Shown here one piece after another: positions 33,699 to 44,471 of a stretch of DNA of 64,000 nucleotides. Position numbers and translations under genes: made by a program. The notes under the pieces are model-generated. The model did no database searches. It saw only the letters and a list, made by a program, of their open reading frames with translations, and was not told the DNA's origin. Every line of letters begins with the position of its first letter. Position 1 is the stretch's first letter. The DNA comes from Taiwanofungus camphoratus. Taxonomy: Eukaryota > Basidiomycota > Agaricomycetes > Polyporales > Taiwanofungaceae. The DNA is taken from NCBI GenBank assembly GCA_003999685.1, contig CP021229.1, positions 1,488,001-1,552,000 on the forward strand. Reading direction: 5' to 3'.

Positions 33699-36600
33699 AT
33701 GTATTGCTACTGTACACAATGCTATCCAGGACAACAAAAACATCTGAAGACTGTTTTGAGACATCTTTCAGATGATCTTGCCCATCAAGCAAGTGTGAGG
33801 GAAAGACAGACAGCTCCTTATCTTCAGCATCTTGCCAATTGTATTAATGCCAATGTCAAAGCCTTAGAAGGAGTGAGAGCACTTCAGGCTCAAAGTAAGA
33901 TATATATTCTTGTCTTGTTCACATCTGATTAACTTCAAGCCTCAAAAGAAGTAGAAGCAGTTCAAGATAAGATATATATTTTCATCTTGTTTATATCTGA
34001 TTAACTTCAAGCCTTAGAAGAAGCACTTCAAGCTCAAGGTAAGATATGTATTCTTATCTTATTCACATCTGATTAACTCCATACCTTTTTTCAGGGTCTC
34101 AGAATGTCATACAAAAGGATGATTCTGAGAGTGAGATGGAAATTGATGCAGATAATTTGGTTGGCAAGTAAAATTCAATCTCTATAGTATCAATACAGTC
34201 TGACTTTTAACAGAAGCTTTCCAGTCTCCTCCCAGAGACTCTACAGTCCATGAGTATGATCCAACCTCCACTGAAGAGGAAGTTGACTTTCTTGAATCTT
34301 CAAATGATGAAGATATAGGTCTACTTGCCTTTCCCAGTCAAGGCCTTCAGAACCCTGAAATCTCTCAGAAGACTAATGACACAATGAATGAAGAGGAACA
34401 AGTCAATGATCCTCAAACTCCCACAGCAGCATTTTATGACAATATGACAATAATGTCAGAAATGCCTCTGGAATCCTTTAGATATCCTCAAGCTCATACA
34501 AATTTACAAAAAGAACTACTAGGCAACTATTCATGCCCAGTGCGACCTCCTTCTGATATTTCAAAATCATATGACCTCACTACATCAGAAACTTTGACCT
34601 TGCAACACTACTTGGCTTGGAAAAGATCCAATGGCACAGTCAGAGCCTATCAAATACATGCTGAAGTTTTTCAAAAGAACACTGGCATTCAAATTTTGAC
34701 ATTATATTCTGCTCATCAGCTGTCTGCTAGATTGACAGGCTTGAAACCACAGAAAATTGATATGTGTCCAAACAGCTGCATTGCATACACTGGGCAATAT
34801 AAAGATATGACATCTTGCCCTTTTATTCGTGACAAAACAGTTTGTGGAGAGCCACAATTTTTGTCTGGAAAAAAGAGACCACAAGCTCAAATGCTATATC
34901 TGTCCTTTGTGACAAATATCAGAGCTTTATTTGCCAATGCAGAGACCTCACAGGCACTCAGATATAGAGACAAATGCTTGCAGAAAACCTTGGCATTATT
35001 GAACCAGGCTTCTAGATCTCAAACCTCATCCTTTGTGCCAGCCTTACACACCTATTCAGATTTTGGAGATTCAGCTGTTCATATACATCATTATACAAAT
35101 ATGAATCTCTTCAAAGATTCACGAGACATTGCATTTGCACTATCCACTGATGGTGCTCAGCTTACAATGAAAAAGCAATCTGATACATGGATTCTTATTC
35201 TGATCTTGCTCAACTTGCCTCCAGAAATACAATATAAAACACAAAATATCATTGTTCCATTAACAATTCCAGGACCTCATGGTCCAGGTGATATTGAAAC
35301 CTTCATATATCCTTTATTTGCAGAACTGGCACAAGCAAGTGAGGGAATATGAATGTGGGATGCAGTTGATTCTTCTCACTTTGTTCATTGAGCATATCTG
35401 TGTATGGCATTAGGTGATATGCTGGGTTCTGCTAAAATGAATGGAATGGCAGGACACTCTGCTATCTATGGTGATTGATTCAGTCTTGTGAAAGGTGCTA
35501 GATCAAGTACAAAGAGAGGATCAAAAGCCCAATATTATTCCATCTCTCCTCCTCAAAATGAGATATACAATCCTTCACGCCCTGCATATGATTTAAATCA
35601 AATACCAATGAGATCTGAGAAACATTATTGGGATACTATTGAGAAGCTTCTGAATACTTCTACAAAAGCAGCTCATACGGAAATCACCAAAGCAACAGGC
35701 ATTTCACATATGTCCTTGGCTACTGCTAGCCCTGCATTTGTTCATCCATCTTTTTTTCCCCTTGATCCATTTCACCTACTCTTTGAAAATGTCATGGCCT
35801 TCATATGGGACTTATTAACCACCATAAGCTCCTCAGATGAGAAAATTCATATTCAGAAGGAAAAATTGGAAAAGTTTGGAAAATTGATTACTGCTTCAAT
35901 GGCCACACTTCCTGCTACATTTTGTGGCTTGGTCAGAGACCCTCATCTAAAGAGACAAAGTCAGTATAAGATATATGAATGGATGGCTTTGCTATATTGG
36001 TATTTTATGCCACTGGGAATTGAACTTGGTTTCAATTCTATGGTGTTGGAGAACTTTTCCAAGTTGGTTGCAATTGTTGAATTTGCCATGACTATCAAGA
36101 AAAGAACTCATGAGGAACTGAAGGGTTTACACAGCCTGATCACAGAGTTTCTCAAAGGATTCCAGAAAGTTTATATTGGGGATGATCCAGAGAAAATTTC
36201 TCGATTTCGCCTTTGTGTTTTTCAAATAATTCACTTACCAGTTCATATTGAATGGTATGGATCAATTCGACTTGGATCACAAGCAACTGTGGAGAGAATG
36301 ATTGAAGAACTTTCACATAAACTTCACTCCAAAAAAGCACCATTTGCAAATATGGCCAATTTGATATATGAACGACAAATGTTACAACTTCTTTCTCTTT
36401 ATTACCCTGAGCTTCAATCCACAATACCTGCAGTAAACAAGTCATCACTTCTCTCCAAAGTTTCTATCCTTCAAAAAGAACGTAAACCTGGAACTGAATT
36501 CTCAAAAAGTCTTTCAGCTATCTGTCATCACAAGCAGATAGAGATCAGTTACAGTCTGAAGCTGATCAGATGGGGTAAACTGCATCTCAAAAGTGGAGTG

Positions 36601-36978
36601 ATATTGAATAGCCAACTTATTGAAATGGCACATAACAAAATGCCTGCACGCTCACATCGATATTTTGAAGCCAGTAATATGGGGGCAAATCCACTTTTTG
36701 GAGATGCCATTGCCTTTTTTCATATTGATGCATTCAATGAAACAGTGGTTGTCTTTCATCCACTGATTCAGGTCATACACACTCTGGGGACAATACAAGG
36801 AAAATGGGCCAATGATGTGGGGGTACTTTCAGTCTCAAGAATTACAAATCTTGTTGAGATTTTAAAGTATGGAGAGAAAGTGTATATTCTGAGAAAACAT
36901 CCAGGTCTTGAGTGGTTGACTCCAGAGGAGCGAGGTCAGGATGGTGATGATAATGAGGATTGGTCAGATGATATGTAG
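33699..36978 (+). CDS. Tnp2-like transposase of a CACTA/CMC-type element
   Basis: The first ATG is at 33699. Exon 1 encodes a Cys/His cluster (YCYCTQC ... LRHL), a likely zinc finger. After short introns (including one about 34168-34231, GTAAAA...CCCAG, phases agree) an acidic linker leads to the Tnp2-type core: MCPNSCIAYTGQY ... SCPF (zinc-knuckle region, about 34760-34820), LFANAETSQALRYR, ALSTDGAQL (first catalytic Asp, about 35142), NLPPEIQYK, IPGPHGPGDIETFIYPLF and HSAIYGD, followed by the long C-terminal part ending in an acidic tail. This order matches plant TNP2 and fungal Plavaka-type transposases. Three TGA codons interrupt it (35350-35352, 35389-35391, 35476-35478). Without them about 950 residues would be expected, so the copy is probably inactive. 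Confidence 0.75.
33861..34080 (+). repeat. Three-fold 72-bp tandem repeat of a mini-exon plus intron
   Basis: Donor-like sites sit at 33895 (GTAAGA), 33967 (ATAAGA) and 34039 (GTAAGA), exactly 72 bp apart. Each is preceded by a GAAGCACTTCAAGCTCAAG-like exon piece and followed by an AT-rich intron ending ATTAACTTCAAG or its relative. The middle donor reads AT instead of GT. The period is a multiple of three. Confidence 0.7.
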
Positions 36979-37238
36979 ATCTGAGTTTCATGTTGATAAC
37001 CTGTAGATCAACTTGTACAAAAATGATTATGAGGAGAGAAAAACTTAGAAAATTCAGCTTGAGCAATAGACCAAGTATTCTGACTATCTTGAGATCATGC
37101 TGTGACTATAATATGACTACTGAAACCTAAACTCTTGCCGGAACCACAAATTGTGCCTGAAGCTTTCAAAGTTCTGACTATCAGTCGACTAAGTGTTGAC
37201 TTTGTAAGACTAAGTGTGACTTTCAGATGACTTTAGAC

Positions 37239-37268
37239 GACTTAGGTTGACTACGTTTTTTTACAGAG
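37239..37268 (-). repeat. Right terminal inverted repeat
   Basis: The bases ending TTTTTTTACAGAG are the exact reverse complement of 29033-29062. CGTGACT follows at 37269-37275. Confidence 0.9.
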
Positions 37269-37275
37269 CGTGACT

Positions 37276-37979
37276 TTCCATGTGCTAGACATTGCCGCAG
37301 ACGTCCATGGTCTATGTACAGACTCCAGTGACGCCTCTCTCATCGTTGATGAATCGATGACAGTTGGCAACCGCGGCGGTGACAGCTGGTCCATGTATCG
37401 AAAGCTTATACAAGTTCTGTCATGCTTTAGCCATTGCAAGACGATATTCAGGTCAGTCCACTGGATGTGCCCAGTGAGAAGGTGGCAATGGTAAGCGCCA
37501 GAGCCCGACATTTACTGAACTCGGAAGGGCAAAACTTCACCATTCATTGAAGCTGTGCCTGTGGCCCCTCCAGACCTAGGGTAAGAGGCTCCCGTATGGC
37601 TTTTCATAGATCTTCTTATCCCCGCGTTCAGTTCATGCCGTACATCCTCACCAGCCCGCTTCGCCTTCAGGATCGACACCTCGCATTATTGAATCCCAGA
37701 CAATTTCTCAATGCGAGACTTTTGTAGCGATAGCAAGGCACCGCTTTGTGTGCTTTAGTTGGTTTCATCTCGGTCCCGTGCTCTTTTTTATCAGCGCCTC
37801 TCTGACTGCACTGCCTTGTAGCCTTCCATGTACAGCTTCTGGTCAACATAGTAAGGTGCTCATAAGGCTGATATGCCAGTCGAAAGCGCAGACCTGCTTT
37901 TGCGCATTCCATCATGTATCACCCGTGGTATACTTATTCTGAATAGCTCTTTCCATTGAGCTATGATTACTCCCTATAA
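37276..37979. other. Gene-poor spacer right of the DNA transposon
   Basis: The base composition rises back to host level. There are several short frames on both strands but none with a recognisable motif or convincing splice structure. It may be decayed host coding sequence, since the next ~1 kb clearly is. Confidence 0.4.
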
Positions 37980-39056
37980 GACCCTGAGCCTACCGAACAT
38001 GACGTCGAAGTGCCCACCGGCGACGTCAGGCATATAGGCAAGGGCCGTTTTCACCGGATATTTAACACCTTGCTTCCTGCGACGCATTCCATCAACCGAC
38101 TTTGTGACGTGCCAGACGGCTTCGAGCAGCTGCAGCTTGAGAAGCACTTCGTGCGCAAAGAGCGCGCAATCGAAGCCGGTTCGTTACACGGCAGGAGCAT
38201 CACCACCATCAAAGCCAATGCTCATGCACAAGCCTAAGTCTTTGTCGTGCCCGGATTATTTACCGTAATGCGACGTTCTACGTCTTCTAGGCGCATAGGC
38301 AGCAGCGTGAGTTTCGAGTGCACAGATGTTTAGGGTGCTATTTTGGTCACTAATGACAAAGAGGCAGCACGCTCTCTGGAGCTTCTCCGCGATAAATGCG
38401 TCGTCGGGTACATTCATCGCCACTACAGCTACTGGCACCACTTCGCAACGGAGAGGCTGGGTTTGGAGTTGAAGCAGGAAGACATTATCTTCATCGGTGA
38501 GTAGGTCAAGACCGCAGAATGAGTTGTGACAACGTTCATCGAGGGAGGCCGAGCTGCTAAAGTTCAGTTCAACGGCGGCTTCGCATCCGTAGACGGTGCT
38601 TTCTCTCTCGATGTCCAGGTCCAGTTCCAGCACTTGGCGCCAGAATTCCGGCCCCCATCGACGAACGTCTCCGTCGTACGACGTGTCGCCAACTACGGGG
38701 GCTAGTCTAGATGCGGAGGGCAGCGGGGGTCTTAACCTTGAAACTCGTTCCGAGTCGAAACAGAGCATTTTTCTGCAATCCTACAAAGTCAAAGAACGCC
38801 TTCGCATCCTCCCTCAAGTGCTGAAAGCCGCGGCGGAAGCGCAAGATCTGTCGCGCGCACCTGATGATCATGAGAGATTGTCACAGTCATATTCATGCGA
38901 TCCCGTCACTGCTTGACTACATCCTAGAGGCACGTCATAAAAGGTCGGTGTAAGCAATTGGGCTGACGTGATTATATCGCGGCACTCCAAGGCAGAGGTC
39001 GCGATTGCAAGCGATACAGATATTGTGCCTGTATTTAAGGTGTTCATGAGGATTTG
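37980..39056 (+). pseudogene. Decayed member of an orphan Agaricomycete protein family
   Basis: Plus-strand segments keep the order I recall from a large family of uncharacterised Agaricomycete/Polyporales proteins. An N-terminal part reads GDVRHIGKGRFHRIFN ... VPDGFEQL (to 38237), then YIHRHYSYWHHFATERLGL with EDIIFI (about 38400-38495), VKTAE near the position of the family's KT-x-x-W motif, VQFNGGF and VQVQFQHLAPEF, IFLQSYKVKERL, LLDYILEARHK and a final VAIASDTDIVPVF. It is broken: TAA at 38235-38237, TAG at 38502-38504, TGA at 38520-38522 and a frame change near 38915 before LLDYILE. The function of the family is unknown. The match comes from memory of motifs. Confidence 0.6.
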
Positions 39057-39139
39057 AGCCACCTCATTAAGTGATATTATTCAGGACAATCATCTCCCTA
39101 CAGACGTCGCATCGTTTCTCCAGGCTACTCCTCCTTGCA

Positions 39140-40300
39140 TTCAGGATGGAGGTGAGCATCTTCCGCAAATGTTATCCGTCATTATAGGCTTATTGCAATT
39201 AGTCGGAACAATAATTACCTTAGGAGACCTCATTACTGATCTATCTCATGGAGAGAGAACATTTGGACCTCGATGGAGCAGCCAAATATATCGGTTCACT
39301 GCCCTCTTATTGTCATGGTTTGTAAGGCTGTACCATACACTCTTTCTGCTTGGCTTGCCTGCGTACTACGAAAGGCACTACCCTTCCCTTGCCATGCCGA
39401 CACGAATGACCAGTACTGAGTGGCGTAACGTCCGGAATGCCTTGGATAAAGAACTGGTGGCCATTACAAGCGTATGCACCGTTCTCGATACGTGGATGAT
39501 ATCCGCCATCGATATCGTGAGACGTCAATGACTCGGCGACCGAATGTCAGACTTACTGCCGTCTTTTTGCAGTCGTCAGTCGTCAGCCTCTGTAAAAAAG
39601 GATAGTCAACCTAGTCACAAACCTAGTCCCCAAATTGCGCCAATGGACTAACTAGTCATTTTTCTTGAATGCCGCTGTCCAAATTTGGAGAAAATAGTCA
39701 CGCATCAGTCAAGGTGTAGTCGATTCAAGCGACTAATGCGTGACTATGCTCCCTGATTTAGTCACCATAATAGTCACCTGGCGCAATTTGGGGACTACGG
39801 TTGACTATCCTTTTTTACAGAGCGTCAGCCCGGTCGCTTTAGCTGTTTTCGTCATGTTTAACGTAGACACCCTGGCCAGTCTTCTGCTTCCTGTCGTGCG
39901 TGATACTCGTCTACCCCAATGCGACAAGGTCCTGTGCAACGAGGTTCGTAATTTACTATCTGTCGTGTCGAGACTAATTAGGCTTGCAGGACATTAACTC
40001 ATCGCCCGTGGGACAAAGTATGTTATGCAAAAAGATATTTCTGAGCTTCTAGTAGCACCCGTGGCTTGCTTGTGCTGGTGAGCGCGCAAGATATTGGGGT
40101 CACATTCTCAAGTCACAACTTCATACAGGCGTTGATTTTCTTCTTTTTGTTCATGTTTACGATTATCTGGTCGTCCTACACCGTCAGCGAGATCAATTAT
40201 CCAAGCTGGTCACCCCTGCTCGGAAGCTACACAACGGTTTGTGGCATACATCTCTGCATATCACTTGTGGATTACGGTGCCGGTCCTCCATAGAATTAGG
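39140..40300 (+). pseudogene. Decayed membrane-protein gene carrying a MITE
   Basis: A 120-residue frame (39169-39531) has two probable membrane spans (MLSVIIGLLQLVGTIITLGD and ALLLSWFVRLYHTLFLLGL). A likely intron (GTGAGA at about 39518, acceptor TTTTTGCAG at 39572) leads to an exon that continues across the MITE at 39588-39822: removing the MITE and one duplication gives an open path through SPVALAVFVMFNV. A further hydrophobic stretch lies near 40130-40260 (FFFLFMFTIIWSSYTV). I do not recognise the family. With stops between the pieces it is most likely a pseudogene. Confidence 0.45.
39588..39822. repeat. MITE of the DNA-transposon family, 235 bp
   Basis: It has perfect 24-bp inverted ends (CTCTGTAAAAAAGGATAGTC and on), with similarity of the arms extending through TAGTCCCCAAATTGCGCCA. 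A perfect 7-bp duplication CGTCAGC flanks it (39581-39587 and 39823-39829). Several TAGTC/GACTA motifs lie inside. Ends, motif content and duplication length match the autonomous-type element at 29033-37268, so it was probably moved by a related transposase. Confidence 0.85.
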
Positions 40301-41150
40301 TCCCGCACCGTCCCCTCGAGCAGCCCTGTTCAGCTGCTCTCTACTAGTGATGAAGATGCGCCTGTTGACGCTGGGAAGCGCGCCTTGCACCTCTAGCTCC
40401 GCTGTCCAGTGTACTGAGACCGATGATAGCAGGCCCGGCCCATACGTGGCATTATGGAGGCCCTGCCCATTGGAAGGGCACGAAACTGGTTTAGTATTAG
40501 GTTTGTTACCAGAGTTGATTAATTGATTAAGAATTGGTAATGATAATCGAGGATGGACTTCGAAGTCTGGTTTATATCAGTACTTACACGACCTGCGCGG
40601 CTATTCTTAATTTGATATTCCATCTTAGTGACGTCATTCACGTCCACGATACCGCGACAACTCACCTCCTGATGTCAACTGGTCAAAGTCGGTTGACCCG
40701 TCCAATGTTCCTTCGTCCGGAGTCTGACAACCGTAGCTCGCGGTTCCGAATTGTCCCGGGCCACCCGTCGATCGCAGATAATCGACGTTTTCTGTCTTAC
40801 CAATAATCCCTGCTTAGTGAGATTCGAGTCTCTTGTATTCTGGACGATTCGATAGCGCCAATATCTCAAATGAGGAATGTCGAGGGAAACCGGGTACTGA
40901 TATCTCCCCCCATCGTGCACGCGCCGACGACGGTTTCTTGTTAGTACTACAGGCGATGTAGACGAAGCATCAACGAAGAATAGAGTTGCAAGAATTCGAG
41001 ACGATCCTCGCTGATGAGATTGCAAAACCCGAAGGAGGCCTGGATTTGGTAAGCATGTTGAGCATCGACTCGTCTGCCTCCGCCAATGTGACATCGCCCC
41101 ACGGCCGATAGGCACAATAATCAAGACGATCCAAATCTGCAGTGGTCCCC
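40301..41150. other. Intergenic region upstream of the aldo-keto reductase gene
   Basis: No gene was recognised. A long minus-strand frame overlaps the promoter (40675-41208) but has no motif and is probably chance. A GC-rich segment near 40290-40500 may be more of the decayed neighbouring gene. Confidence 0.4.
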
Positions 41151-41151
41151 G

Positions 41152-41161
41152 ACTATAAAAG
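41152..41161 (+). promoter_or_regulatory. TATA box of the aldo-keto reductase gene
   Basis: ACTATAAAAG lies ~80 bp upstream of the ATG at 41240, and a short A/T-rich leader follows. This is the only good TATA match in the upstream region. Confidence 0.65.
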
Positions 41162-41239
41162 GATTGAGGCGATATGTCGTGTTGGATTTGGACCTTATTC
41201 ATTTCCATATTTTTCTGAGGTTGATACTGCTAATCCGCC

Positions 41240-42577
41240 ATGCCTCTTCCTACCCGCAAAATTGGCAGCCATGAGGTGAGCGCCATCGGATATGGTGCCA
41301 TGGGTATCTCCCGCTTTTACGGGAAGGCGTTGCCGGACGAGGAACGCCTGAAGGTGCTCGACGCGTTGTATGAGAATGGCTGCACGAACTGGGATACCGC
41401 CGATATCTACGGTGACAGCGAGATCCTCATTGGCAAATGGTGCGTGCCGCCTGCTTCATGACTCAATGTCAATGTTTATCCCCCGACGTGGGTACAGGTT
41501 CAAGAAGACTGGAAAGCGAAATCAGATCTTCCTCGCGACCAAGTTTGGCTTCGAGTCCGACGTGCCAGACAAGGTGGTCAACGGGGACCCCGAGTATGTC
41601 AGGAAAGCGATCCAGAAATCTCTCGACCGACTCGGCGTGAATTTCGTTGATCTGTACTACTTGCACCGGTATGTGCAACCCCCCCCCCCCCCCCTTCTTG
41701 CGTGCGGCACACTATACTCAACCCTGTGATTCTGAAGACCCGACCCCGAGGTCCCCATCGAGGTACACGACATCCCCCAGTCCAGGAATTCCCAAAATTG
41801 ACATTCCACGCTCATCAGCTTACTGTGGGCGCGATGGCTGAGCTCGTCAAGGCAGGCAAGGTGAAGTATCTCGGTCTCTCCGAATGCTCGGCGGACACGT
41901 TGCGCCGCGCGCATGCCGTGCACCCGATCTCCGCACTGCAGGTCGAGTACTCGCCGTTCACACTCGACATCGAGGACGAGAAGATCGGCCTGCTCAAGAC
42001 CGCGCGCGAGCTCGGTGTTGCGATCATCGCCTATTCACCACTTGGGCGCGGGATGATCACTGGGAGATACGTACGCACCATTCTGCACTCCATCAGAGCA
42101 GTAGAGGAACGATGCTGATGCGCTGGACTGGGCAGCGGTCCCCTGACGACTTCGAGGAGGGCGACTTCCGGAAGATAATCCCCCGATACTCGAAGGAGAA
42201 CTTCCCGAACATCCTTAAGCTCGCGGACGGCCTGCAGAAGATCGGCGCGCGTCACGGCGCGACTGCCGGTCAGGTCTCACTGGCATGGCTTCTCGCGCAG
42301 GGCTCGGACGTCATCCCCATTCCGGGCACGACAAGCATCGAGGTGCGTACTAACCTTGTGTCCTTGACTTTCTGAGGCCCTGACGCTAATTGTGATGGCT
42401 CATTCTGCTATTTAGCGTCTGAAAGAAAACCTCGGCGCAGCGAACGTGAAGCTCACTCCCGCAGAGATCGAAGAGGTGCGCGCCATCGCGGCCGGCGCGG
42501 ACGCTGCGAACGGCCCGCGATACCCAGGCGGCATGATGACTGTCCTGTTTGCGGACACGCCCCCGCTGAAGAAGTAA
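41240..42577 (+). CDS. Aldo-keto reductase (YakC/AKR13-like), six exons
   Basis: Exons: 41240-41439, 41498-41668, 41738-41762, 41819-42070, 42136-42342 and 42416-42577. All borders are GT...AG and phases agree. The product is 338 residues, the usual length for this family of (alpha/beta)8-barrel NADPH-dependent reductases. The catalytic tetrad is visible: Asp52 and Tyr57 in WDTADIYG, Lys82 in LATKFG and His123 in YYLHR. Further family phrases are [34 protein letters not shown] and IPIPGTT. It probably reduces aldehydes or ketones in the cytosol, but the substrate cannot be read from sequence. Exon 3 is only 25 bp. Intron 2 contains a run of 16 C (41679-41694). It has a clear TATA box and stands alone. 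There is no sign of a metabolic cluster. Confidence 0.93.
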
Positions 42578-43887
42578 TCGCATTGAGGTACGATGGTGGC
42601 AGGGAAGAAGTTCAATCCAAGTGTATCATATCGAGGGCGTTTGTGAGTCGGTTGACGATTCGAATGGTTCGCACAGCATGTGCGAAACGTTAGGGCACGA
42701 AGTGTCGGGTGTACTGACTACATGTAGAAGCGACGGTGATGTCCTGTGCATTCTAGTAGACGCAATCGGCATCGAGCATGTGGTAAGAGATCCTTGACCT
42801 GACACCTAAGCGGGAGTGGGCAGGCGTGCTGGCTGACCACTGGCGCTGTACAAACCTGTGAATGGGTGTAGCCATCATATACATTATGACTGCGGAGTGG
42901 GGCACATGCACCTGGGATACGACTTGCATGCTTACTGTGCTCACATGCAAATTCAAGGACGACCACTGGCAACCCTCCTACCAGACAATTGCCAATGGTC
43001 TACCATGGTAAAAATGGTTTCAAATACGACAATTCGCATTCTGGAATGTCTTCAGGTTTCTGTGGCGATAGACCACTCGAGTCCATCAGGCGCCTATTAC
43101 CGTATTTGACAGGACTGTTAAATTCGATATTGTTCATGTTACATAGGATCTACTGCTCGAGGAACTTTTACATTTCTCCCTGAGCGTGCACATGCTGTAT
43201 GATGCATTGGTGGCTATCGAGTGCTCTTTTAACGATAGCTTTGACAGATTACGTTTTTCTGGACTGTCTGTCTGCGGCGACTCTGCGCTGCCCACAAGGT
43301 GCTGTCCAATCCATTTAAATCTTCGGCACTTGCGTTCTAGACAGCTGAATTTCATGCTGTGAAGAGACATCGGTGACTCTAGAAAGGACAATAGTTGCAC
43401 CATCATGATGGTCCCTAAGTCTGTAAGTACGAGTCACGAGTGGTAGATTTCCCCCCATGACTCTTGACAAATTATATTTCTCATGCAGGATTCTTAAGGT
43501 TGCAGACCACCCTGAAAGATCAGTAAAACACAACTATGTCTGCCGGATGAATTATGCCAGCACGGTTCCTCCTCACAGCTTGTCTGTTGTCAACTCGCGG
43601 ACAATGTCATCCTTGCCTGTTTACCTCTTTTGTCTCTCTCTGACCCCGAAGTACAGTTGTTCCTCTTATTGTTCTGTTCCATCAACCTCTGTGTCAGATA
43701 TAGTATGAGTCGACTGGTGTCGATTCATATACTCTTATGATGCACGCTTTTTGGATTGAAAGCAATGAATCTTTATAACTTGGAATTTGTACAAATTGTG
43801 CATCTTCTCTTCACCCGTGTTTGCAACCGAAACAATCATGTCATTGTCCTACTTTCAGGACGCTGGAATCATACAGTAAACCCACTT
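42578..43887. other. Intergenic region, nothing recognised
   Basis: About 1.3 kb downstream of the reductase contain short frames only on both strands, without motifs. The first ~150 bp presumably include the 3' untranslated region and polyadenylation site. I see no repeats with clear ends. Confidence 0.5.
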
Positions 43888-44231
43888 CATCAGGAAAAGT
43901 GGAAATTGCTGATCACCTGACTCTCTGACTGAAATATACTCTTTTGGCTCCCACATGAGCACATCTCAATGTTTTCCTTAGTGTTACTGTAAAAATAAAT
44001 ATTATATACTATTGAAACATTTGGTACCAGCTCTACTATGATATGTGCCCAGGAAGTTGCACAATGTGAGATTGAAAGTTCAGGCTCTGAGAAATCTGAG
44101 CACCAGAAACACCTGAAATTTTCAGGTTCTGACAATTGACCAGCTGATCACTTCTGATGGCTACTGAAGGCTTCTGAGGCCTCTGAAATCATTGACATCA
44201 GCCCGTCAGTGGATTTCCGGTTTTCCTGATG
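43888..44231. repeat. Candidate MITE with imperfect inverted ends
   Basis: CATCAGGAAAAGTGGAAATTG at the left (43888) is matched by the reverse complement of the right end, CATCAGGAAAACCGGAAATCC (ending 44231). The first 11 bases are identical and most of the next 15 agree. The interior is AT-rich with several CTGA motifs. No convincing target duplication was found. Confidence 0.45.
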
Positions 44232-44471
44232 TAATTGAAGAAGGACATCCAGTCAGCAAGCTGTAATCAAGAATCCAAAATTCACAACAGTCGCTTTGGC
44301 TCTTGCTCTTTCCACGATGTGAAAACGGTCGCTAAGATAGACCTGCCAACAAGATGCCTCGCCAAGTTCTCGACAGACGGGCCCTCTGACCCTTGCCAGG
44401 ATGTCCGATGTCCAATGCGATACTTGTGCATCCGCAGCTCAATGGGCCTAGATGTCATTTCACAAATGAGG

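Larger units (their letters stand above)
29033..37268. mobile_element. DNA transposon with Tnp2-like transposase, 8236 bp
   Basis: Perfect 30-bp inverted repeats (starting CTCTGTAAAAAA) lie at 29033-29062 and 37239-37268. Both ends are flanked by CGTGACT (29026-29032 and 37269-37275), a 7-bp target duplication. Just inside each end are dense TAGTC/GACTA motifs. Two divergent genes fill the element: a companion gene (minus) and the transposase (plus). A B-type solo LTR has inserted at 30360-31701. The element is visibly AT-rich compared with the host genes. The transposase points to the CACTA/CMC (EnSpm, Plavaka) superfamily, though termini and duplication length are not the classic CACTA and 3 bp. 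Confidence 0.85.

Noticed and set aside
33861-34080. Regular 72-bp repeats considered as a CRISPR-like array
   Set aside because: This is a eukaryotic genome, and the repeats are exon-intron units of the transposase gene with splice signals.
33699-36978. KDZ-type (Kyakuja-Dileera-Zisupton) transposase
   Set aside because: The KDZ hallmark (DIACQ-like motif) is absent, while the Tnp2 phrases (CPN-C, STDG, NLPP, IPGP-PGDI) are present in order.
37980-38237. Taken alone as a small intact gene (GDVRHIGKGRFHR frame)
   Set aside because: Downstream segments continue the same family in order with stops and a frame change, so it is part of a pseudogene.
40675-41208. 177-residue minus-strand frame upstream of the reductase gene
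   Set aside because: It covers the TATA box and start region of the plus-strand gene and shows no motif.
41679-41694. Run of 16 C as a possible sequencing error breaking the reductase gene
   Set aside because: It lies inside intron 2, and exon phases on both sides agree, so the gene model is unaffected.
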